Below, piece after piece: positions 35,063 to 43,523 of a DNA stretch of 64,000 bases. Made by a program: the position numbers and the translations under genes. The stretch comes from Ignavibacteriaceae bacterium (GTDB lineage Bacteria > Bacteroidota > Ignavibacteria > Ignavibacteriales > Ignavibacteriaceae). Below the pieces are notes generated by a model that was given only the letters and a program-made list of their open reading frames with translations, made no database searches and was not told the origin of the DNA. Position 1 is the first letter of the stretch. Every line of letters starts with the position of its first letter. The stretch lies in contig JABWCL010000002.1 in assembly GCA_013360295.1 (NCBI GenBank), positions 1-64,000 of the forward strand. Reading direction: 5' to 3'.

Positions 35063-35890
35063 TCAATTCACCTCCACACTGTCCGAAGCAGCAGATATCC
35101 TTGTCTGGTAGCTGTTTACCAGGTTTCCTATCTCACCGTTCAGGATCGCCTCAGTTATTGTATTATCCCCTTCCAGCATTCTCAGTGCGACCCAGCGCAC
35201 GTTCGGCAGTTCGGGATATATCTTTAGGATTTGCTCCGTCATCGCGGAGATCGCACTATGAAGTTCATCTGAATATTCCGATATCCGGTAAGGCTTGCAC
35301 TTGAATTTCCCGGTTGATACCTCGTGTATGGCATTCAGAAGTTCGTTCATTCCTTCTTTTCTCCTGGCTGCCGCAAGAACAACCGGTATTCCCAGTTTTT
35401 TAGAGAGTGCCCTGCTGTCAACTTCGATGTTTTTTCTCTTCGCTTCATCAATCAGATTGACACACAGCACTGCCCTGTCTGTAATTTCAAGCACTTGCAG
35501 AACAAGGTTAAGGTTGCGCTCTACTCTTGTGGCATCGATAACAATTACTGTTACATCCGGCTGACCAAATAGAATAAAATCCCGCGCTATCTCTTCGTCA
35601 CTACTCGCTGAAAGAAGCGAGTAAGTCCCGGGAAGATCGATAATCTTATATTTTTTATCATTGAAAGAAAAAGCTCCTTCTGACCTTGCTACAGTTTTTC
35701 CTGGCCAGTTGCCCGTATGCTGCCTAAGTCCTGTCAGATTATTAAAAACCGTGCTCTTCCCAGTATTGGGATTACCCGCGAGTGCTATAATAAAATCAAC
35801 GTTACTTGTATCAATCCCGAGTTTTTTCAGGTTCTTTTCATTAAAATTCGCGGGACAAACTTCGCAATTCATCGTACTATTCATATTCAT
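35063..35890 (-). CDS. feoB: FeoB GTPase domain, split gene
   Basis: The cytoplasmic G-protein half of FeoB, 275 residues. P-loop GNPNTGKST lies at about residue 39, the switch I region [12 protein letters not shown] follows, then [15 protein letters not shown] (G3) and the specificity motif NLIDE (G4). The C-terminal part is the helical regulatory domain. A short Cys pair, [10 protein letters not shown], lies at the N-terminus. The membrane half begins one base after its stop, in another frame. The two proteins presumably assemble to import Fe(II). Six bases separate it from the regulator upstream. Confidence 0.93.
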   Translation of the reverse strand: MNMNSTMNCEVCPANFNEKNLKKLGIDTSNVDFIIALAGNPNTGKSTVFNNLTGLRQHTGNWPGKTVARSEGAFSFNDKKYKIIDLPGTYSLLSASSDEEIARDFILFGQPDVTVIVIDATRVERNLNLVLQVLEITDRAVLCVNLIDEAKRKNIEVDSRALSKKLGIPVVLAAARRKEGMNELLNAIHEVSTGKFKCKPYRISEYSDELHSAISAMTEQILKIYPELPNVRWVALRMLEGDNTITEAILNGEIGNLVNSYQTRISAASDSVEVN

Positions 35891-35896
35891 CTCCTG

Positions 35897-36892
35897 TCAG
35901 TTATGCTGTATAAATATCTGTCTGGCCTGTTGTTTCCTCAAGGCAATCTTTGTACCCATAATTTCATAGGCAACCGGTTCACCTCCGGGGCTTGCCATTG
36001 CATATCGAACATTGGTGCCGGGAATTAATCCCAGGTCCATTAATCTTCTTCTTTGCTGCCCCCTGCAGGCGCGAGAGAGCCCGACTATATACGCTGCTTC
36101 ACCCGGCTGAAGTTTATCAAGAGTTTTAAATTCTGAAAGCTGCTTTTCTGTGGGCATCAGTTCTGATACTGTTATATTATCCGCCAGTATCGGAGCAAGG
36201 ACGCACTCCTCACCCCCTGCTTCGAATGTCAATCTCTTTGAGTCAGATTGGATCATCCTGATATGCTTGCCCGGGTAAAGCCCCATCGCGACGAGTTGTT
36301 TATAAACCGCTTCAGGTTCATCTTCGATGTGCGTGATCTGACCATATTCACCAACAGAGAGAGAGGTTAACGGTTTACCTGAAATAGCCGGAATATCTCC
36401 GTCTGCAGTCGGGATAGGGTCGCCGTGCGGGTCAAAAACCGGATTGTTTAATCTCACTGCTAATTCATCCGCTTCAGCTTGTGTAATTGTATGTTCAAGA
36501 TTCTCAGCTTCCGAGTGCCAATAGGTTTCTTCCAAACCCTCTTCATCAGCAAAATATTTTTCGAGAAGTCTGTGGATACGAATTACTTTCAACGCATAGG
36601 AACGCCCCTCTGATGTCAGTATCAGTTCTCCTGAGCTCAGCGTAAGCAGTCCCATATCTTCAAGTTTCTCAACTATTGTGCTTGCATCGCTGTTACTTAT
36701 ATTCAGATTCCCGGCTATACTCATCACGTTACAACTGCGCTTCTTATACTCACAGTCATAAAGATGTTTAAGCGCGTCTTCAAATAATTCTTTTCTATTC
36801 CTTGTTGCTGCTCTCTTCATTCTGCGAAAAAGCCCTCTCCCCGGCAGCGCGAGAATAACAACAAACAGGGCGATAACTAATAATATTTCCAT
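35897..36892 (-). CDS. Membrane-anchored DtxR-like regulator fused to two FeoA-like domains
   Basis: A 331-residue fusion. An N-terminal membrane helix (about 2-18; LLVIALFVVILALPG) comes first. A DtxR-type winged helix follows (about 35-110; IAGNLNISNSDASTIVEKLE), then the DtxR dimerisation and metal region (about 110-175; HRLLEKYFADEEG, SEAENLEHTIT, DPHGDPIP). Two FeoA-like SH3 domains end the protein (about 178-245, and 252-330 with RRRLMDLGLIPGTNVRY). Metal ligands of the DtxR part look retained. FeoA domains normally bind FeoB, so this protein could couple iron sensing to the transporter at the membrane. This function is inference. It lies between the soluble DtxR gene and feoB, with gaps of 2 and 6 bases. 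Confidence 0.85.
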   Translation of the reverse strand: MEILLVIALFVVILALPGRGLFRRMKRAATRNRKELFEDALKHLYDCEYKKRSCNVMSIAGNLNISNSDASTIVEKLEDMGLLTLSSGELILTSEGRSYALKVIRIHRLLEKYFADEEGLEETYWHSEAENLEHTITQAEADELAVRLNNPVFDPHGDPIPTADGDIPAISGKPLTSLSVGEYGQITHIEDEPEAVYKQLVAMGLYPGKHIRMIQSDSKRLTFEAGGEECVLAPILADNITVSELMPTEKQLSEFKTLDKLQPGEAAYIVGLSRACRGQQRRRLMDLGLIPGTNVRYAMASPGGEPVAYEIMGTKIALRKQQARQIFIQHN

Positions 36893-36894
36893 AA

Positions 36895-37563
36895 CTAAGC
36901 CTCTCCCTCCTTCTCCTGGACAAAAATATTCGATGCAATTTTATGGCTGATATTTAATTCTTTGCCGTGAATGCTCAGCACAATCGAATTGTCAAACTTG
37001 AGGTGATTCTTGACGGTCAGTTCTGTATCCATAATTATACCAACTGACGAGATGTACGTCATAAATTCGTGGTCATAATCGTTCACCCTCACGACGACTG
37101 CAGTTTTACCGGATTCCATATAATCCAGCCTGAGCGCCGATCTGGCTTGAGGTATCTTTCCGGTCTTACTGGGGATCGGGTCACCGTGGGGGTCGTAATC
37201 CGGAAACTCCAGCATTTCTTCAAGCCTGTTAATTAGCTCCTCTGACGCTCCGTGTTCGAGCCTTTCAGCCTCCTCATGGACCTTCTCCCAGGGCATGTTC
37301 ACAATCTTATATAAGAACATTTCCAGGAGCCTGTGACGGCGTACGAGATTGACAGCAAATTCTTCCCCTTCCCCTGTTAAAGAAATGCCTTTATACTTAG
37401 TATAATAAATGAGTCCGTCACGCGAGAGTTTACGCAGCATATCTGTAACAGCCGCATTGGAAATGCTCATCCTGTCCGCGATTGTCGTACTCCGTATCAA
37501 ACCTTCGGTATCACGATGTTTGTAAATAACTGAAATGTAGTCTTCCTGGGATATATTTTTCAT
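36895..37563 (-). CDS. DtxR/MntR-family metal-dependent transcriptional regulator
   Basis: A soluble repressor of the DtxR family, about 222 residues. The winged helix is at about 5-65 (RMSISNAAVTDMLRKLSRDG), the dimerisation and metal-binding domain at about 66-135 (RRHRLLEMFLYK, HEEAERLEHGASEEL, DYDPHGDPIPS), and a C-terminal FeoA/SH3-like domain follows. The start at 37563 begins MKNISQEDYISVIYK, normal for the family. A longer frame from 37614 is unlikely because it would start inside the promoter. With iron or manganese bound, it probably represses its own operon, whose promoter contains a perfect palindrome (37586-37605). Confidence 0.9.
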   Translation of the reverse strand: MKNISQEDYISVIYKHRDTEGLIRSTTIADRMSISNAAVTDMLRKLSRDGLIYYTKYKGISLTGEGEEFAVNLVRRHRLLEMFLYKIVNMPWEKVHEEAERLEHGASEELINRLEEMLEFPDYDPHGDPIPSKTGKIPQARSALRLDYMESGKTAVVVRVNDYDHEFMTYISSVGIIMDTELTVKNHLKFDNSIVLSIHGKELNISHKIASNIFVQEKEGEA

Positions 37564-37585
37564 AATTAAGTATATTTTTGATATT

Positions 37586-37605
37586 AATTTAAGCATACTT
37601 AAATT
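37586..37605. promoter_or_regulatory. Palindromic operator, probable DtxR-family site
   Basis: AATTTAAG-N4-CTTAAATT: perfect 8-bp arms around CATA. It covers the proposed -10 element and most of the spacer of the iron operon promoter, the usual place for a repressor site. The TTTAAG/CTTAAA core resembles known DtxR-family operators such as TTTAGG-N4-CCTAAA. The palindrome is seen; which protein binds it is inferred from position. Confidence 0.75.
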
Positions 37606-37614
37606 TAATGTCAA
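37586..37614 (-). promoter_or_regulatory. Promoter of the iron (dtxR-feo) operon
   Basis: On the minus strand TTGACA (37609-37614) and TAAATT (37586-37591) are separated by exactly 17 bases. The start codon at 37563 would follow a short leader of about 16 bases. The same two elements and spacing recur in the divergent promoter at 37727-37755. Confidence 0.7.
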
Positions 37615-37726
37615 GTTTATTTAATATATTTTATAAGGTATGCCCAATTTTTTACCCTTCGACAATTTTGTCACCTCTGCCTCCCCGGATTAAAATGTCA
37701 AAAATCGAAAGAAAAAAACATTATAC

Positions 37727-37755
37727 TTGACAGTTATCAGAAAATCAATTAAATT
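37727..37755 (+). promoter_or_regulatory. Promoter of the tetR-ABC exporter operon
   Basis: TTGACA (37727-37732), a 17-base spacer and TAAATT (37750-37755) lie 38 bases before the tetR ATG. The elements are identical to those proposed for the divergent iron operon. Confidence 0.68.
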
Positions 37756-37756
37756 A

Positions 37757-37791
37757 GAAACATAAAAAACTAATTTATTTTTTATAGTTTC
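37757..37791. promoter_or_regulatory. Imperfect inverted repeat, possible TetR operator
   Basis: GAAAC (37757-37761) plus an A-rich arm mirrors a T-rich arm plus GTTTC (37787-37791), with one unpaired base. It spans the expected transcription start and ends one base before the tetR ATG. Self-repression or a translational hairpin are both possible. Confidence 0.45.
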
Positions 37792-37792
37792 C

Positions 37793-38407
37793 ATGCAGTC
37801 TTTAAGATCAAAACTATTGCGAAAGGCAACTGAGAGATTTCTGGTCGAGGGCTTCTATAAAATCTCGATGGACGAATTATCCTCTGACCTTAAAATGAGC
37901 AAGAAGACTATCTATGAGATTTTCCCCTCAAAACGAGAACTTGTTCGTGAAACCACCCTGCTTTTCCTCTCCACGAACGCCGATCAATTTACAGCCGTTC
38001 TGAAAACAGAGTTAAACTCAATTGAGAAACTTTATATGTTTATGGAAAAGCTTGCGAACACTGCGAGCGCAGTCAGTAATAATTTTTTGAGGGATATTGA
38101 AACACATATGCCTGACCTCTGGCAGGAAGTGGACAGTTTCAGGAGTGAAAAACTAAAGACCCTGATGAGGGAAATAATTACTCAGGGGCGGAAGGAAAAA
38201 GTTTTTAAGGAGTATCCCGATGATGTACTGATTGATTTTTTTGTTACTTCAGTTACATCAATGGTTACTCCCCGTAAACTGCTTCAGCACGAGACTAGTC
38301 TGAAGAAAATGATTAAGATGACAATGGAGATCCTGATCAAAGGGATCACTACCGATAAAGGTTTAGAAATATTTAAAAAATTCAAAGAGAGTTCTCAATA
38401 TGAGTAG
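37793..38407 (+). CDS. TetR-family transcriptional regulator
   Basis: A 204-residue TetR protein. The N-terminal helix-turn-helix (about 10-55) is typical: RKATERFLVEGFYKISMDEL, then LKMSKKTIYEIFPSKRELV. The rest is the all-helical ligand domain. It is the first gene of an exporter operon and overlaps the next gene by 8 bases, so it probably controls that exporter, like CecR (YbiH) with the ybh genes of E. coli. An inverted repeat at 37757-37791 is a candidate binding site. The ligand is unknown. Confidence 0.9.
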   Translation: MQSLRSKLLRKATERFLVEGFYKISMDELSSDLKMSKKTIYEIFPSKRELVRETTLLFLSTNADQFTAVLKTELNSIEKLYMFMEKLANTASAVSNNFLRDIETHMPDLWQEVDSFRSEKLKTLMREIITQGRKEKVFKEYPDDVLIDFFVTSVTSMVTPRKLLQHETSLKKMIKMTMEILIKGITTDKGLEIFKKFKESSQYE

Positions 38408-39356
38408 AATATTAATTTTAGCGTTTCTTGCTTTATTTCTCTCCGGATGTTCGGATGACGATAACAACAAAGTCGAGGGAACAGGAACAATCGAGATTGT
38501 TGCTTCTGTTTTAAGTTCAAGGATGCCAGGTGAGATATCAAAGATAATAAAGGACGAAGGAATGTCCGTCAGGAAAGGCGATACTTTGATAATCATAGAT
38601 CATAAGTACTATTCAATTCAGTTGAAGGCAGCGCTTGCTAACCTTAAGATAACGGAAGGAGCTCTGGATCTGCTCCGGAACGGCGCACGAAAAGAAGATA
38701 TTGAGCTTGCTGAGACGCAATTAAAACAGGCTGAACTGAATCTAAACTCCGCCGAAACAGATTATAAAAGATTTAAAGAACTGATCGCGGCCAATTCAGT
38801 AACACAAAAGCAATACGAAGACGCGGAGACAAGATATAAAATCGCCGGCGAACAAACGAAAGCGGCACAGGAATCTTTGCGTAAGTTAAAACACTTCGCC
38901 AGAACGGAAGAGATTAAGCAGGCACAGGGCAGATACGAGCAGGCTTTGGCAAATGTCGAATTACTGGAAAAGCAAATTTCGGATTGCTATATAACCGCTC
39001 CGTTTGATGGTGTGATCATAAAACGTTTTATTCAATTGGGCGAAACTGTAGGAATCAATTCTTCCATACTGAAAATAGCCGATACCGGATTTGCGGAATT
39101 AACGATCTATATTCCGGAAGAGCAGCTTCCAAAAGTAAAGTACGGGCAAAAGGTAACCGTTGCGATTGATATGAACCCGGATAAAAAGTACGAAGGGACA
39201 GTCTCCTTCATCTCATCGGAAGCAGAGTTCACCCCAAAAAATATCCAGACGAAGGATGAACGTACCAAACTCGTTTTTGCGGTTAAAATAAAACTGCCGA
39301 ACAATCATTTTGAATTGAAATCAGGCCTTCCGGCCGACGCGGTTATTGAGTTGTAA
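38400..39356 (+). CDS. HlyD-family membrane fusion lipoprotein (YbhG-like)
   Basis: The periplasmic adaptor of a tripartite ABC exporter, 318 residues. A lipobox (LFLSGC, Cys17) marks it as a lipoprotein, where YbhG has a signal peptide or anchor. A split biotinyl-lipoyl domain (SRMPGEISKIIKDEGMSVRKG and APFDGVIIKRFIQLGETV) surrounds a long helical hairpin (about 75-195). A beta-barrel domain follows (YIPEEQLPKVKYGQKVTVAI). It would bridge the two ABC-2 permeases downstream to an outer-membrane channel, which is not encoded here. The 8-base overlap with tetR shows close coupling. Confidence 0.88.
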   Translation: MSRILILAFLALFLSGCSDDDNNKVEGTGTIEIVASVLSSRMPGEISKIIKDEGMSVRKGDTLIIIDHKYYSIQLKAALANLKITEGALDLLRNGARKEDIELAETQLKQAELNLNSAETDYKRFKELIAANSVTQKQYEDAETRYKIAGEQTKAAQESLRKLKHFARTEEIKQAQGRYEQALANVELLEKQISDCYITAPFDGVIIKRFIQLGETVGINSSILKIADTGFAELTIYIPEEQLPKVKYGQKVTVAIDMNPDKKYEGTVSFISSEAEFTPKNIQTKDERTKLVFAVKIKLPNNHFELKSGLPADAVIEL

Positions 39357-39365
39357 GGGTTTGAG

Positions 39366-40319
39366 TTGGAAAAGGTAATTGAGGTCTCGGGTTTCAGTAA
39401 AAATTTCGGCGAGATTTCTGCTGTTCGAGGTATATCGTTCGAAGTAATCAAAGGAGAGATGTTCGGACTTGTAGGTCCGGATGGTGCGGGAAAAAGCACT
39501 ACCATCCGCACCCTCTGCGGTCTGATCTCCCCTGATAATGGAGAAATCTCAATGTTTGGGTTACCCCAGAAAAAGAATCTTAAACAGATCCAGAACCGGC
39601 TTGGTTATCTTTCACAGAAGTTCAGTCTTTACGGCGACCTCTCCATTGATGAGAATATTAATTTTTTCGCAAGGATCCACGGAGTAAAAAACCACAAGGA
39701 ATACGCCAATACGCTTCTATCATTCACAAGGTTGATTGATTTCCGCGCTCGAAGAGTCGAACGATTATCGGGGGGAATGAAACAGAAGGCAGCCCTGGCG
39801 TGCAGTCTGATTCATAAACCTTCTGTTCTCTTCCTTGATGAACCCACCACGGGAGTTGATCCCGTTTCACGACGCGACTTCTGGAAAATACTTTCCGATT
39901 TATTAAAGGACGGGCTTACCATTTTTATCTCCACTCCATATCTTGATGAAGCGGAACGGTGCAACAGGGTCGCGCTGATGAGTGGAGGAGATATTATTTC
40001 TCTTGATACGCCTGATAAACTGAAAGAGAGCATTCAGAAAGTTGTGCACGAAATTGTGTGCGAAGACACCTTCAGCGTATCGAGGCTGATCAAAGAAAAC
40101 TTCAGCATAGAGCCTCAGCTGTTTGGTGACAGGATAAACATCCTTACCGATGAATCAAGTGATGAGATTAAAAATATTATTGAATTCCTTTCTTCGAGAT
40201 CAGTCAGAGTCCTCTCTTCCCGGACAATGATGCCCTCACTTGAAAATGCGTTCATCTATCTTGTAAATAAGCATAAGCCGGATGTAAAAGATAAAATATC
40301 AGCTGTAGGTGTTAACTAA
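39366..40319 (+). CDS. ABC transporter ATP-binding protein (YbhF N-terminal half-like)
   Basis: An ABC-2-type exporter ATPase of 317 residues. The Walker A sequence is LVGPDGAGKSTTIRTLCGLI, with GPDGAGKS rather than the usual GPNGAGKS; this Asp variant is also typical of the first half of YbhF. The signature is LSGGMKQKAALACSLIHKP and Walker B is LFLDEPTTGVD. The frame has no nearby ATG and appears to start with TTG at 39366, after AAGGG. It sits between the adaptor and a second ATPase; in E. coli both ATPase halves are fused in one protein, YbhF. Confidence 0.9.
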   Translation: MEKVIEVSGFSKNFGEISAVRGISFEVIKGEMFGLVGPDGAGKSTTIRTLCGLISPDNGEISMFGLPQKKNLKQIQNRLGYLSQKFSLYGDLSIDENINFFARIHGVKNHKEYANTLLSFTRLIDFRARRVERLSGGMKQKAALACSLIHKPSVLFLDEPTTGVDPVSRRDFWKILSDLLKDGLTIFISTPYLDEAERCNRVALMSGGDIISLDTPDKLKESIQKVVHEIVCEDTFSVSRLIKENFSIEPQLFGDRINILTDESSDEIKNIIEFLSSRSVRVLSSRTMMPSLENAFIYLVNKHKPDVKDKISAVGVN

Positions 40320-41252
40320 GTGTATTCAATTGAAGTAAATAATCTCACAAAAAAATTCGGCAGTTTCACTTCCGTGGATAATATTTCTTTCAAAGTGGGA
40401 GAAGGGGAAGTATACGGCTTCCTGGGAGCAAACGGCGCGGGGAAATCCACGACAATCAAAATGCTTACCGGCATACTTGAACCTACATCAGGCGACGCTA
40501 TCGTTTCCGGCTTCAGCATTAAGTCACATCCCGATTCAGTTAAAATGAATATCGGGTATATGTCGCAAAAATTTTCATTATACAACGATCTCACTGTCGA
40601 ACAAAACATAGATTTTTTCAGCGGTATATATGGTATATCGGGTAATACGCTTGAGCAAAGAAAAAAATGGATACTTAATATTTCGGGACTTGAAGGTAAG
40701 GAAGGGATCTTAACCGGTTCCCTCCCCGGCGGCATAAAACAAAGGCTCGCGCTCGGTACAGCGGTGGTTCATAAACCCAGGGTAGTTTTCCTCGATGAAC
40801 CAACAAGCGGAGTTGATCCCATTTCAAGAAGAAGATTCTGGGATCTCATTTTCAGCCTCTCCGATGAAGGAATTACAGTACTCGTTACCACACATTACCT
40901 TGAAGAAGCAGAGTATTGCAATACGATACTGATGATTGACGCGGGTAAACTTGTGGCTGAGGGAGTACCCAAAGCCCTCAAATCCCAATATATCCGGAAT
41001 GATATTTTCGAGATCCAGTGCACTCCTCTCATAGAAGCGATGGATCATCTTTCAAAAGCGCCTTTTACGGGTGAAATTTCCATTTTTGGCAACAAAATTC
41101 ATTTGATGAGTAAATCCCCGGCTGTGAATACATCGGAAATCACAGGTTATTGCGCGCAATCCGGCATCAATATTATTAAACTCGAAAGGATCACTCCGTC
41201 ACTCGAAGATTTATTTATATATCTTCTCGATAAAAGGAACCGGACAAAATGA
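40320..41252 (+). CDS. ABC transporter ATP-binding protein (YbhF C-terminal half-like)
   Basis: The second exporter ATPase, 310 residues, starting with GTG right after the TAA of the first. Walker A is FLGANGAGKSTTIKML, Walker B is VFLDEPTSGVD, and the switch is LVTTHYLEEAEYCN. The signature motif is degenerate: SLPGGIKQRLALGTAV has LPGG in place of LSGG. A heterodimer with the previous ATPase, with one impaired site, would resemble other asymmetric ABC exporters. This is inference from the motifs. Confidence 0.9.
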   Translation: MYSIEVNNLTKKFGSFTSVDNISFKVGEGEVYGFLGANGAGKSTTIKMLTGILEPTSGDAIVSGFSIKSHPDSVKMNIGYMSQKFSLYNDLTVEQNIDFFSGIYGISGNTLEQRKKWILNISGLEGKEGILTGSLPGGIKQRLALGTAVVHKPRVVFLDEPTSGVDPISRRRFWDLIFSLSDEGITVLVTTHYLEEAEYCNTILMIDAGKLVAEGVPKALKSQYIRNDIFEIQCTPLIEAMDHLSKAPFTGEISIFGNKIHLMSKSPAVNTSEITGYCAQSGINIIKLERITPSLEDLFIYLLDKRNRTK

Positions 41253-42385
41253 ATCCGGGAAGGTTAATGGCTCTTGTTGAAAAGGAAGTAAAACATCTTC
41301 TTAGGGATTTTCGTTTCCTGCTGATACTTCTTTTTTTCCCCGTATTTCTATTAATGATCTTCGGTTACGCGGTAAATTTCGACGTTAAACACGTGCTCAT
41401 CGGTGTCTATGATCAGGAGAAATCACAGCTCAGCCGGGAATTGATTCAATCTCTCTCGTCGTCTTCCTATTTTGAGATTACAAAAATTATCACAAGCGAC
41501 GACGGCGTAAAGCAATCCCTTGACCTGAAAGAAGTCCAGTGCGTAATGATTATTCCTGATGATTTTTCGAAAGAGTTCTATTCAGGCAGGCAGTCACAAA
41601 TACAATTCCTGATCGACGGAGTTGACGGAAACACAGCTACAATCATTCAGAATTATGCCACGTCTTTCACTCAGAACTTCGAGAGCAGGCTTATCGACAG
41701 GATTGCGAAAGGAAAAGGATTCAGTGTATATAAACCTCTTCAGGTTGAGATTCTCTTCTGGTTCAATAAGGACCTGAAGTCATCCCGCTTTTTTATACCC
41801 GGACTTATAGCAATGATACTTATCATTATCGCTGTTGTCAGTGTTTCATTGTCAATGGTCCGGGAAAAGGAAATGGGTACGATAGAGCAGATCCTTGTTT
41901 CCCCCATTTCCACAATGGAATTACTTGTAGGTAAGACCATACCGTTTCTCTTTATTGCCCTGATCAATTCGACAATTATTCTAATTGCGGGCTATATCTT
42001 TTTTGAAGTAAGTGTGAAAGGAAGTTACCTTCTGCTCTTTGTGGCTACTCTCCTCTTTCTTTTTTCGGGTACAGGGATTGGTATACTTGTATCGGTGATA
42101 GCAGATACACAGCAGGTGGCATTCATGATGGCTACGCTTATATCTCTCCTCCCTTCACTGCTGCTTTCGGGCTTTATTTTCCCGATTGAAGGAATGCACC
42201 CGATAATTCAGGTTTTCACAAATATAACACCCGCGAAATTTTATATTAATATTCTGAGAGCCATTATACTCAGAGGTGTTGGTCTGGAAGCAATCTGGGT
42301 GAATATGCTTTACCTGCTGATATTCTCCATTATCACACTACTGATCGCGGCAAAAATTTATAAAAAGAAGGCTGCGAAGGTGTAG
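41249..42385 (+). CDS. ABC-2 type exporter permease (YbhS-like)
   Basis: A 378-residue inner-membrane permease with the ABC2_membrane_3 layout: one N-terminal helix (about 22-42; LLILLFFPVFLLMIFGYAVN), a large external domain (about 45-175), then five or six helices. The motif VREKEMGTIEQILVSPIS in the coupling loop is diagnostic. It overlaps the second ATPase gene by 4 bases. It probably pairs with the next permease. The substrate is unknown; YbhFSR relatives have been linked to drug or cation export. Confidence 0.9.
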   Translation: MNPGRLMALVEKEVKHLLRDFRFLLILLFFPVFLLMIFGYAVNFDVKHVLIGVYDQEKSQLSRELIQSLSSSSYFEITKIITSDDGVKQSLDLKEVQCVMIIPDDFSKEFYSGRQSQIQFLIDGVDGNTATIIQNYATSFTQNFESRLIDRIAKGKGFSVYKPLQVEILFWFNKDLKSSRFFIPGLIAMILIIIAVVSVSLSMVREKEMGTIEQILVSPISTMELLVGKTIPFLFIALINSTIILIAGYIFFEVSVKGSYLLLFVATLLFLFSGTGIGILVSVIADTQQVAFMMATLISLLPSLLLSGFIFPIEGMHPIIQVFTNITPAKFYINILRAIILRGVGLEAIWVNMLYLLIFSIITLLIAAKIYKKKAAKV

Positions 42386-42392
42386 AGTTTTA

Positions 42393-43523
42393 ATGAAACT
42401 TCTTCTCAGTATAATAAAAAAGGAATTCGCTCAGTTCAGGCGCGACCCGAAGATGTTTGGCATAACACTCATTGCCCCGATACTTCAGCTGATCATTTTA
42501 GGTTACGCGGTCAACCTTGATGTTGACAGTGTCCGGACAGCAGTGCTGGATCAGGATAACTCAGTTACCAGCAGGAGATTGATAAACGACTTCAGGGGAT
42601 GCGCAAATTTTAATTTGGAGCATAACGTTTCGAAAAGCAGTGAGATTGTAGAACTGATAGATAAAGGAGAAATTCTTCTGGCAATTGTTATCCCGCGGGG
42701 ATTTGAGAGTTCTGTTGAAAGTCACAGAACGGCCTCACTGCAGATCCTTCTCAACGGATCAGACGGAAACACTGCATCCATTGCCGCCGGATATGCTTCG
42801 GGCATCATCGCAGGTTTCTCGAAGAAAGTTGTTTTGCAGTTTTTCGACAAGTCGGGAATGAAAGTAAAACCATTCGGTTCAATATCGGCAGTTCCACGAA
42901 TTTGGTACAACCCGTTCGTTAAGACCAGATATTTTATGGTGCCTGCTATCGTGGGACTAATCCTTAGTATCATAACTCTCTTACTAACTTCGCTTGCTAT
43001 CGTAAAAGAAAAGGAAATCGGGACACTGGAACAACTTATCGTTACTCCAATTAAACCTTATCAGCTTGTGCTCGGTAAACTAATTCCGTTTGCCATACTC
43101 GGTTTCGTTGCCGTTACTCTCGTTCTTACGGGAATGCGCTTCATTTTTGATATCCCAATCCGCGGCAGTGTAAGTTTTCTATTTTTTTCCTCGTTTCTTT
43201 ATATCCTCAGCACGCTCGGACTTGGACTTTTCATTTCAACCATCTCTAAGACCCAACAGCAGGCGATGATGATAGCAATCTTCGCAGTATTGCTGCCAAT
43301 GGTATATTTGTCAGGTTTCGCTTTTCCTCTTGAAAATATGCCTGACACGATCCAGTCCCTGAGTGTTATTATTCCTTTAAAGTACTTCCTTACTATCATT
43401 CGCGGTGTCATCCTCAAAGGACTCGGTTTTGGAGAATTATGGCAGGAAGCGCTTATACTCCTGGTAATGGGCGTCTTTATTCTGCTGCTTAGTTCACTCC
43501 GCTTCAAAAAAAGGCTGGAGTGA
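42393..43523 (+). CDS. ABC-2 type exporter permease (YbhR-like)
   Basis: The second ABC-2 permease, 376 residues and similar in plan to the one 7 bases upstream: an N-terminal helix (PKMFGITLIAPILQLIILGY), an external domain, the coupling motif VKEKEIGTLEQLIVTPIKP and C-terminal helices. The two permeases share several segments, including GYAVN after the first helix and the ...DG(V/S)DGNTA... block in the external domain, so they are paralogues. This gene ends the operon. No hairpin terminator is visible in the 150 bases that follow. Confidence 0.9.
   Translation: MKLLLSIIKKEFAQFRRDPKMFGITLIAPILQLIILGYAVNLDVDSVRTAVLDQDNSVTSRRLINDFRGCANFNLEHNVSKSSEIVELIDKGEILLAIVIPRGFESSVESHRTASLQILLNGSDGNTASIAAGYASGIIAGFSKKVVLQFFDKSGMKVKPFGSISAVPRIWYNPFVKTRYFMVPAIVGLILSIITLLLTSLAIVKEKEIGTLEQLIVTPIKPYQLVLGKLIPFAILGFVAVTLVLTGMRFIFDIPIRGSVSFLFFSSFLYILSTLGLGLFISTISKTQQQAMMIAIFAVLLPMVYLSGFAFPLENMPDTIQSLSVIIPLKYFLTIIRGVILKGLGFGELWQEALILLVMGVFILLLSSLRFKKRLE

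Noticed and set aside
34990-35070. feoB frameshift or pseudogene
   Set aside because: The downstream gene has its own ATG and a perfect Shine-Dalgarno sequence, and both parts keep all motifs.
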